A DNA stretch of 64,000 bases, taken from contig CANUEZ040000129.1 of NCBI GenBank assembly GCA_948099385.1, forward strand, positions 6,392,501-6,456,500, in the 5' to 3' direction. This document shows, in pieces, positions 1-10,799 of this stretch (within the stretch, counting starts at the first letter, position 1; the number at the start of each line of letters is the position of its first letter). Made by a program: the position numbers and the translations under genes. The notes beneath the pieces are model-generated. The model was not told the DNA's origin. It searched no databases and worked only from the letters and a program-made list of their open reading frames with translations. This DNA comes from Fasciola hepatica. Lineage: Eukaryota > Platyhelminthes > Trematoda > Plagiorchiida > Fasciolidae.

Positions 1-187
1 TATATATATTACATATGTGGACACAAATTTAAGCGACGCACAATATTCCAGTATTTAGACAGACTCCAGAAGATTCCAAATTATCAGTAACAACAGTACG
101 AAATTGAAGGTGCTCAATCACTCGGTGTCACCGCTCAAGTCAACAAAGAAAATCCACAGAGTTCCTACGATCACAATGAGACTGCGC
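1..187. other. AT-rich flank, no gene seen
   Basis: This stretch opens with a short TA run. I see no coding potential, RNA gene or known repeat in it. It ends where the 411-bp repeated unit begins. Confidence 0.5.
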
Positions 188-598
188 CTTGGCGTAGTGT
201 GATGGCTTGCATGCTCCCATGACCCAAAGTACTATGCACGATGGCTTCCTTAAGCCGGAGATACAATCATGCCTGATAGCTTAATGGGTAGAGGTCAAAA
301 GAAATCCCGTCTCTGAATCAACTGATGGACAGCATCTGGTCCTAAACACAACGCTGCCGGAGAGAACACGGACAGAAGCCGTCTGCAGGTCTAAAAACCT
401 CCACTAGATGGATGTAGGAGTGGAGTACCTGAGGATTCACTCGGCGGTGGGAGAAGTCATTGCACTTCATTGGGCAGCTATCGCCCGTCTAAGCTGGACC
501 GCCCCAGCCCAAGGGATGATACCCTGTCCACGTTTCGCTCGCTTCATCCGGTGCATGGGGCTGAGGACTGAATCCGAACAGTGGATCGATAACAAAGC
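188..598 (+). repeat. 411-bp dispersed unit, copy 1
   Basis: This segment is practically identical to 5028-5438 and 25096-25506. Its flanks differ from theirs on both sides: the match ends abruptly at about 598, after AACAAAGCAC, and starts at about 188. It contains the opening of an apparent ORF (from 408) that runs on into unrelated DNA, so that ORF is a junction product. I do not recognise the unit. A TAGCTTAATGGG string near 280 resembles a tRNA A box, but I found no convincing B box. It could be a non-autonomous mobile element or a local duplication remnant. Confidence 0.75.
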
Positions 599-1520
599 AC
601 TCGCGGAATCTCAGCACACCGAGTGCCTATTTCCTACAGTGGAGGGTTCTAGCACGCTGTTTTGTCACCTCAACCGCTGGGACACGAAACGAGTCGCTCT
701 CCGGAGACCCCGTAGCATGATGAGAGCGCGTGAATTCACAATAATCCATGGAGAGTTTTGGGAACAATTATACGAAGCAGTGTCCCCAGCACCGTTCGGG
801 GCTTTTGTGATATTCAATAGCCCAGTACCGTCTTTTTTGTTCGAGGGTGCACCTGCAGCTTTTGCACACCTTAGTGCAACCTGCAAGACAGCAAGGGAAA
901 CGGCCTTTTTTTGTGGTTGACGGCATGCATTATGTCACAGTGCAGTCAACAGACTTATGTGGTTTTTTAGAAAGGAAAACGCTAACCAAGCGAAGACCCA
1001 TCACGTCTTTCGGCACTGCCGTTGTTCGTCCGCGGCTGCTTACTCAGTGGACCTAAGCCCGCTTTATTTACGACTAACCACCGGTTTGGTGGCCGTGCCC
1101 CTATCAGCGACCTAGAGACGCTTCGGTAGTACACAGCTCTGCTCGAGAGAAGTACGCCCTTCGGATGAGGTGCCCAGTATACCCCGCCGTAAGAGATGCC
1201 GGTGACCATAGTTTTGTGTGCTTCGTACGTCGTCCGTGGTTGGCTTGGTATCACGGTTTAGTCATCTCCTCTGGACTGAATATCAGTCGACCCGGTGGAA
1301 AGCGTCGGGTGTTTGCCTTCGTCCTCAAAGTTCAGTTAAAACACCTCCGCCACAAGGCAATGTGCAGGACTTCTCCAGCAGAGGCTGTTTGAGACGCGCG
1401 GCCATTTGGGGCATCTCGAGAGGAGTTAATAGTGAGTAGCCATCTCGGAGCATGAGACACCCACCCCGACCATACTGATCTGTTTAGAGGTAACCCGGTG
1501 AACTCCGTTCTCCCTCGTGG
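599..1520. other. unassigned stretch
   Basis: No recognisable gene. Short open frames exist on both strands (for example minus 982-1254), but none shows a family motif. Given its position directly before a LINE, the right half could be LINE-related sequence too decayed to read. Confidence 0.4.
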
Positions 1521-3425
1521 TTGACCCACGCCTGCAATCGCGCTGTGCGCTTGCAGAACTCAGTATTTAAACGGCAGTACCGCTTCACTACTGTCCAATC
1601 TCGCAGTCTCTTCGCGCAGGCCAGAAACAAATGCTCGCTTTCCATTCAAAAAGCCAAGGATCGTTTCCTCCGCCTCAAAGCCAAACATCTAGCTTCCCCC
1701 ACCATTGGTAGCTGATCAGTTTGGTCTCTCGTCAAAGCTAATCCCCGTAATTTTTGCTCTTTCAATTTGTCCCCCACCTCTAACTCCTCTGGTTTTCTAG
1801 TCTGTGAACCCCAAGAGAAGGCTGAGGTTTGCCTCTAATTCCACTTTACTCAACTCTGCTAATGTTCCGCCTCCAACCACTCTAACTAGCCGTCCTTGTG
1901 TTCCCCTTGTCACAACAAGAAAGGTCCGCCAAACCTTACAATCAATCGACCAAAATAGACCCCCTGGTCCGGACGGTATTATACGCATCGTCAAGAAAAT
2001 GTGTGTGAGTTGGCACCAATTTCACGTCATCTTTTTCGTCTTTCTCTCCAGTCTGGTACGTTTCTCGCCCCATGGAACTAAGCCGTAATTTTCCTGTTCC
2101 TAAACACGGCGACTCCCCCGACCCGAACAACTACCGTCCCATCTCCCTAACTTCCGTTCTTTCGAAATTCGTGGAAACCATAATTTCCGACCAGTTGTGA
2201 CCGTTCCTCGAATGTGAAGGACTGCTAAGCGATCGTCAATACGGGTTCAAGATTCATCGATCCACGGCTGATCTACTAGCGTTGATCTCACACTCCTGGT
2301 CGGCCGCACTCCATAACCAAACGGAAACACATCTGCCCTGACCAGACAGATCAAAGGATTTTAACTATATCTGATGCAATGGTTTACTGTCTGAACTATC
2401 CACTTTCAGACTTCTCCCAGCCCTTATCTTGTGGACGTCGTTTTTCGGTAACCGGACCATCTGAGTTCGAGTCACTGGGTCCAATCATAACTTCTTCCGG
2501 TGAATGCTGGTGTTCCCAAACGTTTTGTGCTTTCAGCACCCCCTTCCTATTTTTCCCTACCGATCTCTTATCCGTCACTTCCAACCCCGTCCAAGCTTTC
2601 GCTAACGATGCCATCCTACACTACTCCCTTTCGTAACTCTCCCCTCCTCCCACCATACCACCGCCAACATAGACCGTGACCAGTACGCTCTCGTAACACC
2701 GCCCAGTTCAGACCTTGGATAGATCTCCTCTTGGGGCCCTCAAAATCGTATTCTCTAAAACACCTCTCCTCTTAATTTCTCTCAAACACTATCTCTTTTC
2801 TCTACCTAAATTTTGATTCGGTTCCCCTCTGCTCCTACAACTTGATACCTTTCCTGGATCTTTCAATCGTCTTCCTCCATTTTGGTCTTCATACATATTT
2901 TCTCTTGCTTCTGGTGCTGCGCACAAGATTGTTTTTCTATTCCGCACTGGAAGTTTCTTCAAACCAGCCGACCTCCCTTAACTGTAGAAAGATCAAACTC
3001 GTCCCACAATTGAGTCCTGCGGATACATATGGGGTGGAGCTCATCTCAATCGAGTTTAACATAAATCCACTCGTCTGGTAGAAGACCCAATTTTAACATC
3101 CAATTTGCAGTCCTTTGCCCATAGCCGGGCAATTGATTGACCATTCCTATTCTACTGCTATTATTTTGTGCTTCGTTCCTCCAAGTTCTCCTCGGCTGTT
3201 CCTATTTCCGTTAATTTTCAACACTAATCCCGAGAACAGGCAGCTAATCACCTTTATCGGGTTTCTTTCGCTCGATCTCGGACCTCAACCGTTCAATCTT
3301 CTTTTTCCCCCGGACAGTTGAGTTATGAAACATCCTTTCCTACTCCATCTTCCCACCCACCTACAGCCTTTCTCTTTTAAAAAGCAGGATCAACAAACTG
3401 GTTTTGAAGTGAATGTTCCCTATAA
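1521..3425 (+). mobile_element. jockey-like LINE remnant J1 (linker to C terminus)
   Basis: Translated in shifting frames, this reads as the linker before the reverse transcriptase (about 1521-1800), then the RT fingers. There the text NNYRPISLTSVLSKF lies near 2125-2170, followed by LLSDRQYGF near 2225. The palm follows, and its catalytic box is FAND (2598-2609) where active copies have F/Y-A-D-D. The C-terminal domain runs to about 3425. Several in-frame stops and frameshifts break it, and the 5' half with the endonuclease is absent. From 2526 rightwards it is part of the 4.4-kb duplication. The jockey-like placement rests on the RT motif wording and the C-terminal region; another jockey/CR1-group clade is possible. 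Confidence 0.75.
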
Positions 3426-3839
3426 ATTCCTCTTAGTTTTCAAACTACGGCGTTTAATCTCTCTACTGCAATTCACTGTGTATAATAAAAAAGTCTTGTG
3501 TTCATACTCAACGTCAAAGAAGTGCATACAACCGAAGCAGCACAAACTGTAGTATTTTTAACTTTATCTTGATAAGTAAACTCAACACTTAGCTGATGAG
3601 TTATATCAGTCGAGAAAACAGTGTATCTATCCACCAACCGCATTACCTTTTGCGTGATGTAAAATGAAAACCAAGCCGTCCTCTCCTAAGATAGTGAACG
3701 CTAATACTCAGTTTAACCAACTATTTGTTTCACTTTAGGGGTATCAGTTCGCTCATTAGGCTGTCCACGCTTTGTTCCTAATGGGTTTTCATCTTTAACA
3801 GTTAACGTCCCGAGCAAAAACACAAACGTCGTTGGTGTT

Positions 3840-4340
3840 ATGGAAGACTGTCATAAGTGTGTCAACGTGGGACTCCTGCGCAGCAGTCAGCCTTCCATTC
3901 CTCGCATAAAACGTTCCGTCAAACAAACGCAAATTAGGTTTATGCTCCAGGCATTTGTGTGCAACGCTACAATGAGTTCCGGCGGTACTTCGATGCCGTA
4001 CACTTCAATATCTAGGGGAGTTATTGCACATACGTATTGTAATATTCATCTCGTAGCAGCCATTAGAGGTCGGCGATTGTGCACGCATCAGAACTTAACA
4101 GTTATAAGGGAAAAACCTCGGAAACACCCTGTTGAGTACGAAACCACTTCGCTGCGCTGCCACTTTCATAAATATAGAATGAAGCTAAAGTTTCTCGTTG
4201 AAACACGCGAAAATCGTCCTCGAAACCCCATTTGCAACTCTCGAACAAACCAGGTAAAAATTTCCGAGTCAAACACAATCGCACCAGTCAAAGTGAAAGC
4301 GGCCACTGTAGTCAACGGTGCGGAGCGGGTAAAACCCTAG
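3840..4340 (+). CDS. hypothetical 166-codon ORF (duplicated)
   Basis: An uninterrupted ATG-to-stop frame that is identical in the other duplication copy (23908-24408). The predicted product is basic, with scattered Cys, Arg and Lys, and shows no signal peptide, membrane segment or domain I recognise. It lies between the jockey-like LINE 3' end and the SINE, so it may simply be an open frame in repeat DNA. Identity between the copies says nothing about selection, because the whole block is equally conserved. I assign no function. Confidence 0.2.
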   Translation: MEDCHKCVNVGLLRSSQPSIPRIKRSVKQTQIRFMLQAFVCNATMSSGGTSMPYTSISRGVIAHTYCNIHLVAAIRGRRLCTHQNLTVIREKPRKHPVEYETTSLRCHFHKYRMKLKFLVETRENRPRNPICNSRTNQVKISESNTIAPVKVKAATVVNGAERVKP

Positions 4341-4619
4341 TAAGCATACTTGCAGACCACTCCATGATAGACTCGCTACGAAGGAACAAAATCAATGAAG
4401 CGTACGTTCGAACAGAGGATAGACGGGGTTCTCAGGCGACCGCCAAATTTCTGATTCTGGTCACACTATGGCGTGGTAAACATATACATTCGTACGCATT
4501 GGTGTTCGCGTCTCTCCGAAGAAGAAGGAAACTACAAATAGTACTATAGAGTAGATGGGGAATGTGTATGTACGCAAGGGCTCCACGAGTCGCGATATAT
4601 AACTACATCCTCTAATCTT

Positions 4620-4885
4620 ATTTTTGTGAGTAGAAGATTGTATTTCATATAATGAGATTTGTCATGCAATGTGAACGTTCAAACTATTGAAAACCATGGA
4701 GGCACAGTACAGCTGTCCCATCCTCATTAGGAATCATCAGCAGAGCACATCCGACGAGCCCCAACTGGGACTCAAAGCCGCGGTGAACGATTGTGAATCG
4801 AACATCTTAACCATAAGACTAGCCAGGTTGGCTCTCAACGGTTTACTGAACTCATACACCATATCGTTTGAATGTCTATAATGCA
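4620..4885 (-). mobile_element. tRNA-derived SINE, copy 1
   Basis: Read on the minus strand, a Pol III-like A box (TGGCTAGTCTTATGG, near 4809-4825) is followed by a B-box-like GGCTTTGAGTCCC (4767-4779). A conserved tail body follows that includes a CATGGTTTTCAATAGTTTGAA-like stretch near 4683-4702. The same order appears at 10395-10620 and 10800-10990 on the plus strand. It is a repeat promoter module, not a folded tRNA gene. Confidence 0.6.
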
Positions 4886-5027
4886 TGGTGACCCTCAGCA
4901 TTCAAATTTTTTATCACCATGCTTGTGCATGGGTCCAATGGAGAAAGTATACCCCACAGTCATAGAGGCCCACTGCATTATTAGAGATAACCGACAACCG
5001 GACCCACCACGACGAGACCACACCATG

Positions 5028-5438
5028 GCGTAGTGTGATGGCTTGCATGCTCCCATGACCCAAAGTACTATGCACGATGGCTTCCTTAAGCCGGAGATAC
5101 AATCATGCCTGATAGCTTAATGGGTAGAGGTCAAAAGAAATCCCGTCTCTGAATCAACTGATGGACAGCATCTGGTCCTAAACACAACGCTGCCGGAGAG
5201 AACACGGACAGAAGCCGTCTGCAGGTCTAAAAACCTCCACTAGATGGATGTAGGAGTGGAGTACCTGAGGATTCACTCGGCGGTGGGAGAAGTCATTGCA
5301 CTTCATTGGGCAGCTATCGCCCGTCTAAGCTGGACCGCCCCAGCCCAAGGGATGATACCCTGTCCACGTTTCGCTCGCTTCATCCGGTGCATGGGGCTGA
5401 GGACTGAATCCGAACAGTGGATCGATAACAAAGCACCA
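5028..5438 (+). repeat. 411-bp dispersed unit, copy 2
   Basis: Near-identical to 188-598. Here it sits inside the left copy of the 4.4-kb duplication, between the SINE and the LINE 5' region. The sequence after AACAAAGCAC differs from that of copy 1, which fixes the right boundary. Confidence 0.75.
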
Positions 5439-5579
5439 GTTAGGACAAAACAGAATGCATGCAAAAATTAGGCCTCGTATGTCAGATCAGAATAAGTTGC
5501 TTCACGAGTACTTCGGTCACATTCTCGTACTGGGTTAACGCCCCACTGCCTTATGAGTGAAACTTTGAAGTCAAAAGCT

Positions 5580-8498
5580 TCAATTAGGGTTCCCGCAGAA
5601 AACCTCCTGCGATGTAGGCAGCCGCGAAGTGTGATATGCCCAAAAATCTCCCATAGTCCCTCGGGAAACATCTTTCATTTCTATGCTCTTCTTCATTCGC
5701 ACCTCAATTATAAATAAATAAGAGAATCCACAATGAATTCACAACGCAAACGTGTAGCTCACCTCAACGCTATAACTCGGATACAAGAGGAAATAGAAAA
5801 CCCATTCTCAGATCTAAGCATTTTCTTCACTTAGCTGCTATTAACGTCCGAACACCTTGCGAAACGGGGCAACAGGCTGCCCTAGCTAGAACTCTTGAAA
5901 CCTCCGAAACAGATGTGTTGTCTCCGAAACATGAATACAAAACCCAACTTCAACGTTAACACTTCGCCCCGAGATACGAGCTCGGCTTCATGTTTCACTC
6001 TCCGCGTTTCGTGCTCGTAGTTAGACTAGCGTTGGCATCGCTCCGAGCACGAAAACTGAGACTGCACTGCTTGACTGGATCCCAGTCAGCAGTCGACTGT
6101 GTGCGGCTCGGTTGAATGCTTCTGTGCATGTCCACAATGAAAGACTGAAGCATCAATACCTTTTCGTTGTTTCTGTGTATGCCCCAACTGACTGAAGTTT
6201 TCTTGAGGCTTCAAACGAATTCTACCAAGATTTGTCTTAACTGATCCGCAGCGCGCTCTACGGACATATTGGTTGTTGTTCGCGGTTTCAGTGCTCAAGT
6301 TGAAAGTCTAGACGAGACGAACAGACGCATAGGAGGCCGATTTGGCGTTCCAGCCGATCGAACCGATAACGGCAACCGACTCATCCAACTGTGTTCCGGT
6401 CACAGACCATTCCTAGAGAGTACATATTTCTCGTACAAAAAGCGGTCCCGATTAACCCGGCGTCCCATCGCGCCTTCATAGCGCTGAACTCAGATCGACT
6501 GCACCGCTATCGGTTAACGCTCAAGTGGACCAATCCAAGACTGTCGATCATTTTGGTACACATTTTAGACACTGATCGCACCCTTGTCCGTACGCGTTTC
6601 ATCCTACGTCTCGCCGGTAGCCGAAGCAACGCCAAAGCTGCTACTGGATGATAACCACCGATCTACTTTCCAAGCAGAATTATTCCCCAGGTTATCAATA
6701 CAGTCAATTGCTTAAAATCCAGAAGAGCGATGGACACAGATAAAGCAGGCCCTACTTGAGGATGCTGATGCTGCCTGAGGTACAAAAACCAGATACACAC
6801 AGAAACGATGGATATCTGCATCCTCGGTTGTATCATTTGATGCGCGCAGATCGGTTTCTCCGGACTTCAGATATAATGAGGCACGACGATGCCTAAGACA
6901 CCAAGTGATTCGGAAACTGAGAAACCAATGTCAGCTGTGATGGATTGCGAAGTGCATGGAGATGGAAAAGGCTGTGGTCATTGGCAACAGCCGCAAACTT
7001 TTCCGTATAATTAGAAATATCGGTCCACAAAAGCCTGACATTGGCGAAAACTGATCAAAGAGGCAAACGACCCGCTGATTCAGACCGAGGAACGACGTCT
7101 AGTTCATTGAACGGAACATTTCGAGAGGCAATTTAGTCGGCCTTTATTCACGATAGGTTCGATAACTAGCGCGGTAGTTACAGCTCTAGTTGTAGGTATC
7201 AATCCTCCGTCAAATGCGGAGGTTTTCTGTAAGATAAGATTTCTAAAACGACATAAGGCTGCTAGGTCGGATGGGTTGCTTCTGTCTACTTTCAGAGACA
7301 GTGGCTCAGCACTGGTACTAGAGTTGACAAAACTCCCTGGATCGATATGGGAGAGGTAACAAGTTACAAAAAAATGATCTGAATCCGTGATCGTACCGAT
7401 CTGTGAGAAAAGCAGCAAGTCCTTCTGTGAAAATCAGAGGAATAAGTCTGGTTAGCATCACATTTAAGATGCTCACTGGTATTATTCTCCATCGCTTATC
7501 TAACGCCCGCGAACAGTTTTCGTGCGAGAATCAAGCTGGGTTTAAACCTGGTCGAAGTTGTATTGATCACACCTTCGCTATTCGACAAACGTTAGAACAT
7601 AAGCACACCTTCCGCAGGCCCACTATCTTCGTTTTTCCTTGATCTTAAAGCAGCCTACGACCTCACACTTCTCTGGTGCTGCCACACGCTGAAGGGTGTA
7701 TTCCAGAAATTCACTTTCACCATAAAGCCCTTTTATATGAATAGCCGAAGATGAGTTCCGGTTATCTTTCACCCGAGTTTACCACAAGAAATGGTGTACG
7801 TCATGGTTGCCTCCTTTCTGTACCTCTTTAACTTTGTGACTGATATGGTACTAGAGACCGCGATCTTTCGGATTAGAATAGTGAAATTGTACTTTTCCCG
7901 GGTTGAAAAGTGTCCGGTTTTGAATCCAGGAAAGTTGAAAGCTTTTCTGGACAGCCTGGCGTACTGCGTAGCATTCTTTGGTATGCGTTTTGCAGAGTCA
8001 GAGTGAAAAATACTTTGCAGGACTGGGTTGGTCCAACGCCAAACCTTTCAATGTCTGGGGAGACTACAGACCAGGTAGACAAGTAATGTTAATTGGGAAG
8101 CTACATTGCACCCCGAGGTCAAATATCGCATGAGATGTATTTGCGTATACAGAGGGCTCGTTTGGCATTTACTAACCTGAGTCATCCGGGGCGTCAACAT
8201 GACATCCATTAATCTAGCAAGGGTCAAGTATACGCTGCAGTTAACTTGACCATGTGGGGTGTATTAGACTTTCTGTGTGGAGATTGGAGGATATCGCTAG
8301 TTGTCGCAATCAGTGGCACCCTTGTATCCACAAACTTTTCTTATCGACTCGATACCAATACTTATAGTACTCTTATTATTCCTTCAATACTCTTGTTTTT
8401 TTTCATCCCAGTTTGAGGTTGCCGCTAGGAGATAGCAACCAAAGCCACCGCACCCAGTTCATGGTTACTGGTTGTCTGAACTGAACTGAACTGAACCA
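5580..8498 (+). mobile_element. RTE-like LINE R1
   Basis: The 5' part (about 6040-6650) translates in broken frames as an AP-type endonuclease; VVSVYAPTD near 6160 and FGVPADRTDNG near 6340 are recognisable. RT follows: ISLVSITFKMLTGIILHRL near 7445-7500, then NQAGFKPGRSCIDHTFAIRQ near 7530-7590. I could not find the catalytic Y/F-A-D-D box; an internal deletion around 7870-7920 probably removed it. A C-terminal text (GETTDQVD) is visible near 8056-8079. The element ends in a (CTGAA)n tail. Many stops make it a dead copy. Its first 1.3 kb is shared with the duplication. Confidence 0.75.
8476..8496 (+). repeat. (CTGAA)n tail of LINE R1
   Basis: Four pentamer units at the 3' end of the plus-strand LINE. 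RTE-type and CR1-type LINEs usually end in short tandem repeats rather than poly(A), so this marks the element's 3' terminus. Confidence 0.75.
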
Positions 8499-8564
8499 CC
8501 CTAAAAAAAATGCGGAAGCAAAAACGTCGATCTCCTTAATTGGTACCCGAATTTCGGGGGCGGA

Positions 8565-8597
8565 GGTCTTGAACCAACGGATCCACTAAACTAGCCA
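8565..8597 (-). other. tRNA-like A and B boxes, very short spacing
   Basis: On the minus strand, TGGCTAGTTTAGTGG (8583-8597) is a good A box and GGTTCAAGACC (8565-8575) a good B box. Only 7 bases separate them, against about 30-40 in tRNA genes. This could be an internally deleted tRNA-derived SINE head. It cannot be a working tRNA. Confidence 0.4.
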
Positions 8598-8611
8598 CCC
8601 TTGAGCAGCAC

Positions 8612-8992
8612 ACGATTGTTTCCCTTTCATATCACCGACCGATATCAGCAAATATCATGAACTCGAGTGCCTCCAGTTCAACTTTTCGGAAAATTACCAA
8701 ACTTTTACTAAATCAGAGTATTTGGTCACGCGATGAGCTACTGTATTGTTCACTCTCTTGCTGATCACTGCAAAGAATGATACGAATATGCGCCACTAAT
8801 GCTTCTTAACAAGGACAAACAGACGTTAACTGCTTCTGTAGCTTTACAAAGGCGAAAAATTTATCCTGAGTGACAGACCACTTCGAGAAAAGCAACGCTC
8901 CACCTGAAAGAACTATGAACAGTTTCGTCAGCTGCTGCATTCATACACTTGCATAACATCATGTAGGAACAAGATGAGATAAGAATGTGTTG
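8612..8992. other. no gene seen; PPOX intron sequence
   Basis: Downstream, on the minus strand, of the PPOX exon donor. An open frame continues from the exon to 8861, but it lies beyond a good GTGAGT donor and loses PPOX similarity at that point, so it is taken as intron. Confidence 0.5.
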
Positions 8993-8998
8993 ACTCAC

Positions 8999-9571
8999 TT
9001 GTGGAAGACACGCACGAGCACTAAGTTCTCTGGAATCGCCTGCGTAGATTCCACGCATCATCGCGCTGCCAAGGTAATCGGCAAACTCATCATCAAGCCT
9101 TGTGCGCAAGAACTCGTCGACTGACCAATCTGACTGTGAAGGTGGACGTTTCGAAAATAGAGAACGTGTAATTAGGCCCAGAGGTGAACGTGTGAACGGT
9201 TCTGTGGCGCGAAACCCCAAGGGTGAAATGGGAACTAACTTTCCACCCACGTACAGCTGACTACGTGATGAGTCAGTATCACGCAGCATCCATAATAATG
9301 AATTCTTCAGATCTAAACTTAGCGCCACGCGTAACAAAAGACTGGAAGTCGGCGCAAAAGCTCGAGCACTATGTGGACCCAGATCGTAAACAGCACCAGT
9401 GTTTGGGTTTCTAACTGAATGAATCCAACCACCACAACGTGGGCTGGCCTCCAGTACGGTTAGCCGATATGAACCGGGAGGTTTGAGCAAAGAGATGAAA
9501 TAGGCTGTTGTGAGGCCACAAATACCGCCACCCACGACGCAGTAATGGGGAAGACGTGCGGTCATGGTGTT
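8999..9571 (-). CDS. PPOX: protoporphyrinogen oxidase, N-terminal exon
   Basis: PPOX oxidises protoporphyrinogen IX to protoporphyrin IX, the next-to-last step of heme synthesis, and uses FAD at the mitochondrial inner membrane. The ATG at 9565 gives 189 codons. They begin with the dinucleotide-binding loop VVGGGICGLTTAYF (residues about 9-22), followed by LEASPRCGGWIHSVR, whose Glu binds the FAD ribose. Next come LGPHSARAF and LYVGGKLVPIS, then RGIYAGDSRELSARACLP, which closely matches the vertebrate equivalent. The exon stops at a GTGAGT donor (8993-8998) right after CLPQ. A strong acceptor (CAG, 9572-9574) lies 6 bases before the ATG, so the longer frame up to 9619 is not coding. Animal PPOX is about 470-480 residues, so roughly 60 percent is missing. 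I found no further exon down to position 1, and LINE R1 lies head-on in the downstream intron. Confidence 0.85.
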
Positions 9572-9593
9572 CTGGAAACGCAACAGAAAAATT
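9572..9593 (-). other. 3' splice acceptor before the PPOX start
   Basis: On the minus strand, a run of pyrimidines (ATTTTTCTGTTGCGTTTCCAG) ends 6 bases before the PPOX ATG. It is either the end of a 5'-UTR intron or a trans-splice site for a spliced leader, which flatworms use on a subset of genes. Sequence alone cannot tell which. Confidence 0.6.
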
Positions 9594-10394
9594 GGCAAAA
9601 CTGAAAAAGAAGTACACACTGTGATTATGGTAACCTACTGAACATAACGATCTGCCAGAAAAACAATGAAACACGGAGGTCCTAAATTGAAATAATCGCT
9701 GAAGGGAGTCAGAATCCCTCATATTCAAACAGGAGGTGAATATATCTTAAATTTTGTCTGAACCAGGCTTATTATGAGTGAAGAACGAGTACAACAACCA
9801 AAACCACGACATCGTAGTGAGGTATTAAAAAGTTGAATAAGCGAAATTAAATGGACTAAGATGAACTGAACCAAAAAAGATTCGTTGATGTATTGCGAAT
9901 TTCAAGCTTCCCTAGAAGTAGAACCCTAATTTCAAGGTCCGTTCTGGATCACAAACGATCGACTCTTACTCCGGTTTGCGTTTGCGTTTGTGTACAGCTG
10001 AAGTCTTCAATGCCTCGCTGTAGTAAAGGATGCTTCACCAAAACCAGTCGGTTCAGCTTGTATGTGTGATAATTTTGGACAGGACTTCAAGCTGGGAAAA
10101 GATAGCTTGTTCCCGGGAAATTGCTGCGCTCTCCTGAGAGCCAACCGGATCCTAAACTTGCTCCTTTCACAGGTCACCCCATAAACAAATCCGACGATGG
10201 AAAACAGATGTCCTAGCCCGGTGTGAATGGAACCAGAGTTTATTGGTCCAAGAATCTGAGCAGTTGTGTTTGGTCCGAGCCCCTGTGACTTGACCTTGTT
10301 TAACCAAAGACGCTATTTAGTCCGTACATAAAACATACAAGGGGTTCAACAGTCCGCAAATTCTAATGATTCCTTACTATTTTCACGAACCGGA
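9594..10394. other. no gene seen upstream of PPOX
   Basis: No recognisable exon, promoter motif or repeat. If the acceptor at 9572 is cis-spliced, a non-coding first exon could lie here or further right. Confidence 0.4.
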
Positions 10395-10620
10395 TTTAGA
10401 CTCTGATGGCCTGAACATTATTCAGTGCCAAACACTCGTTTGCAAACAGCAGTTGTTTCTTGTCAACTCGAAACCGGGTTCGAGTCTCCATGAGGGCTCG
10501 GCGGACGTGCATTATTGATGCTTCCTAACAAAGCGGAAATAGATGTACATTGCTTCCATAGTTGTCAATAGTTTGAATGTTCACATTGCATGATGAAATA
10601 CACTATATAAAAGTCGAATC
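10395..10620 (+). mobile_element. tRNA-derived SINE, copy 2
   Basis: A-box-like GATGGCCTGAAC (about 10404) is followed by a near-perfect B box GGTTCGAGTCT (10477-10487). The shared tail body, with GCTTCCATAG and CAATAGTTTGAATGTTC, spans 10550-10580. The spacing between the boxes is longer than in copy 3, which suggests a small insertion in the head. Confidence 0.6.
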
Positions 10621-10799
10621 TCCTACTTCTCATATAGTAGCCAAACTATGTAGGCTGCCTAATGGAATGCCTTCGTCGTACTTAGCCCCCATAGAGAAGC
10701 CGTGCATCGTAGGAGTCGCTCGCTGTGCGTAAAATGCTCCGTTAACATGCAAAGTCGGTGTCCGAATGGCACTATATTACGTGGCGTATAAGTTCGATA

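Larger units (their letters stand above)
2526..6937 (+). repeat. 4.4-kb direct duplication, left copy
   Basis: This block matches 22593-27006 at an offset of 20,067-20,068 with only a handful of substitutions and one 1-base indel near 3048. Both copies run in the same orientation. The left edge falls inside the jockey-like RT. At the right edge, identity drops suddenly to roughly 80 percent for about 85 bases and then the sequences part. The block holds the J1 LINE 3' end, a 166-codon ORF, a SINE, the 411-bp unit and the 5' region of an RTE-like LINE. So few differences imply a recent event or an assembly duplication. Confidence 0.9.

Noticed and set aside
408..920. A 170-codon plus-strand ORF as a gene
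   Set aside because: It crosses the edge of the 411-bp unit at 598; its first 64 codons recur at 5244 and 25312 with different continuations.
5468..5671. Short minus-strand ORF repeated at 25536-25739 as a gene
   Set aside because: It is copied only because the whole block is duplicated, and the region is LINE leader in the other orientation.
8861..8998. Extension of PPOX past CLPQ
   Set aside because: Similarity to PPOX stops exactly at a good GTGAGT donor and the following residues are unrelated.
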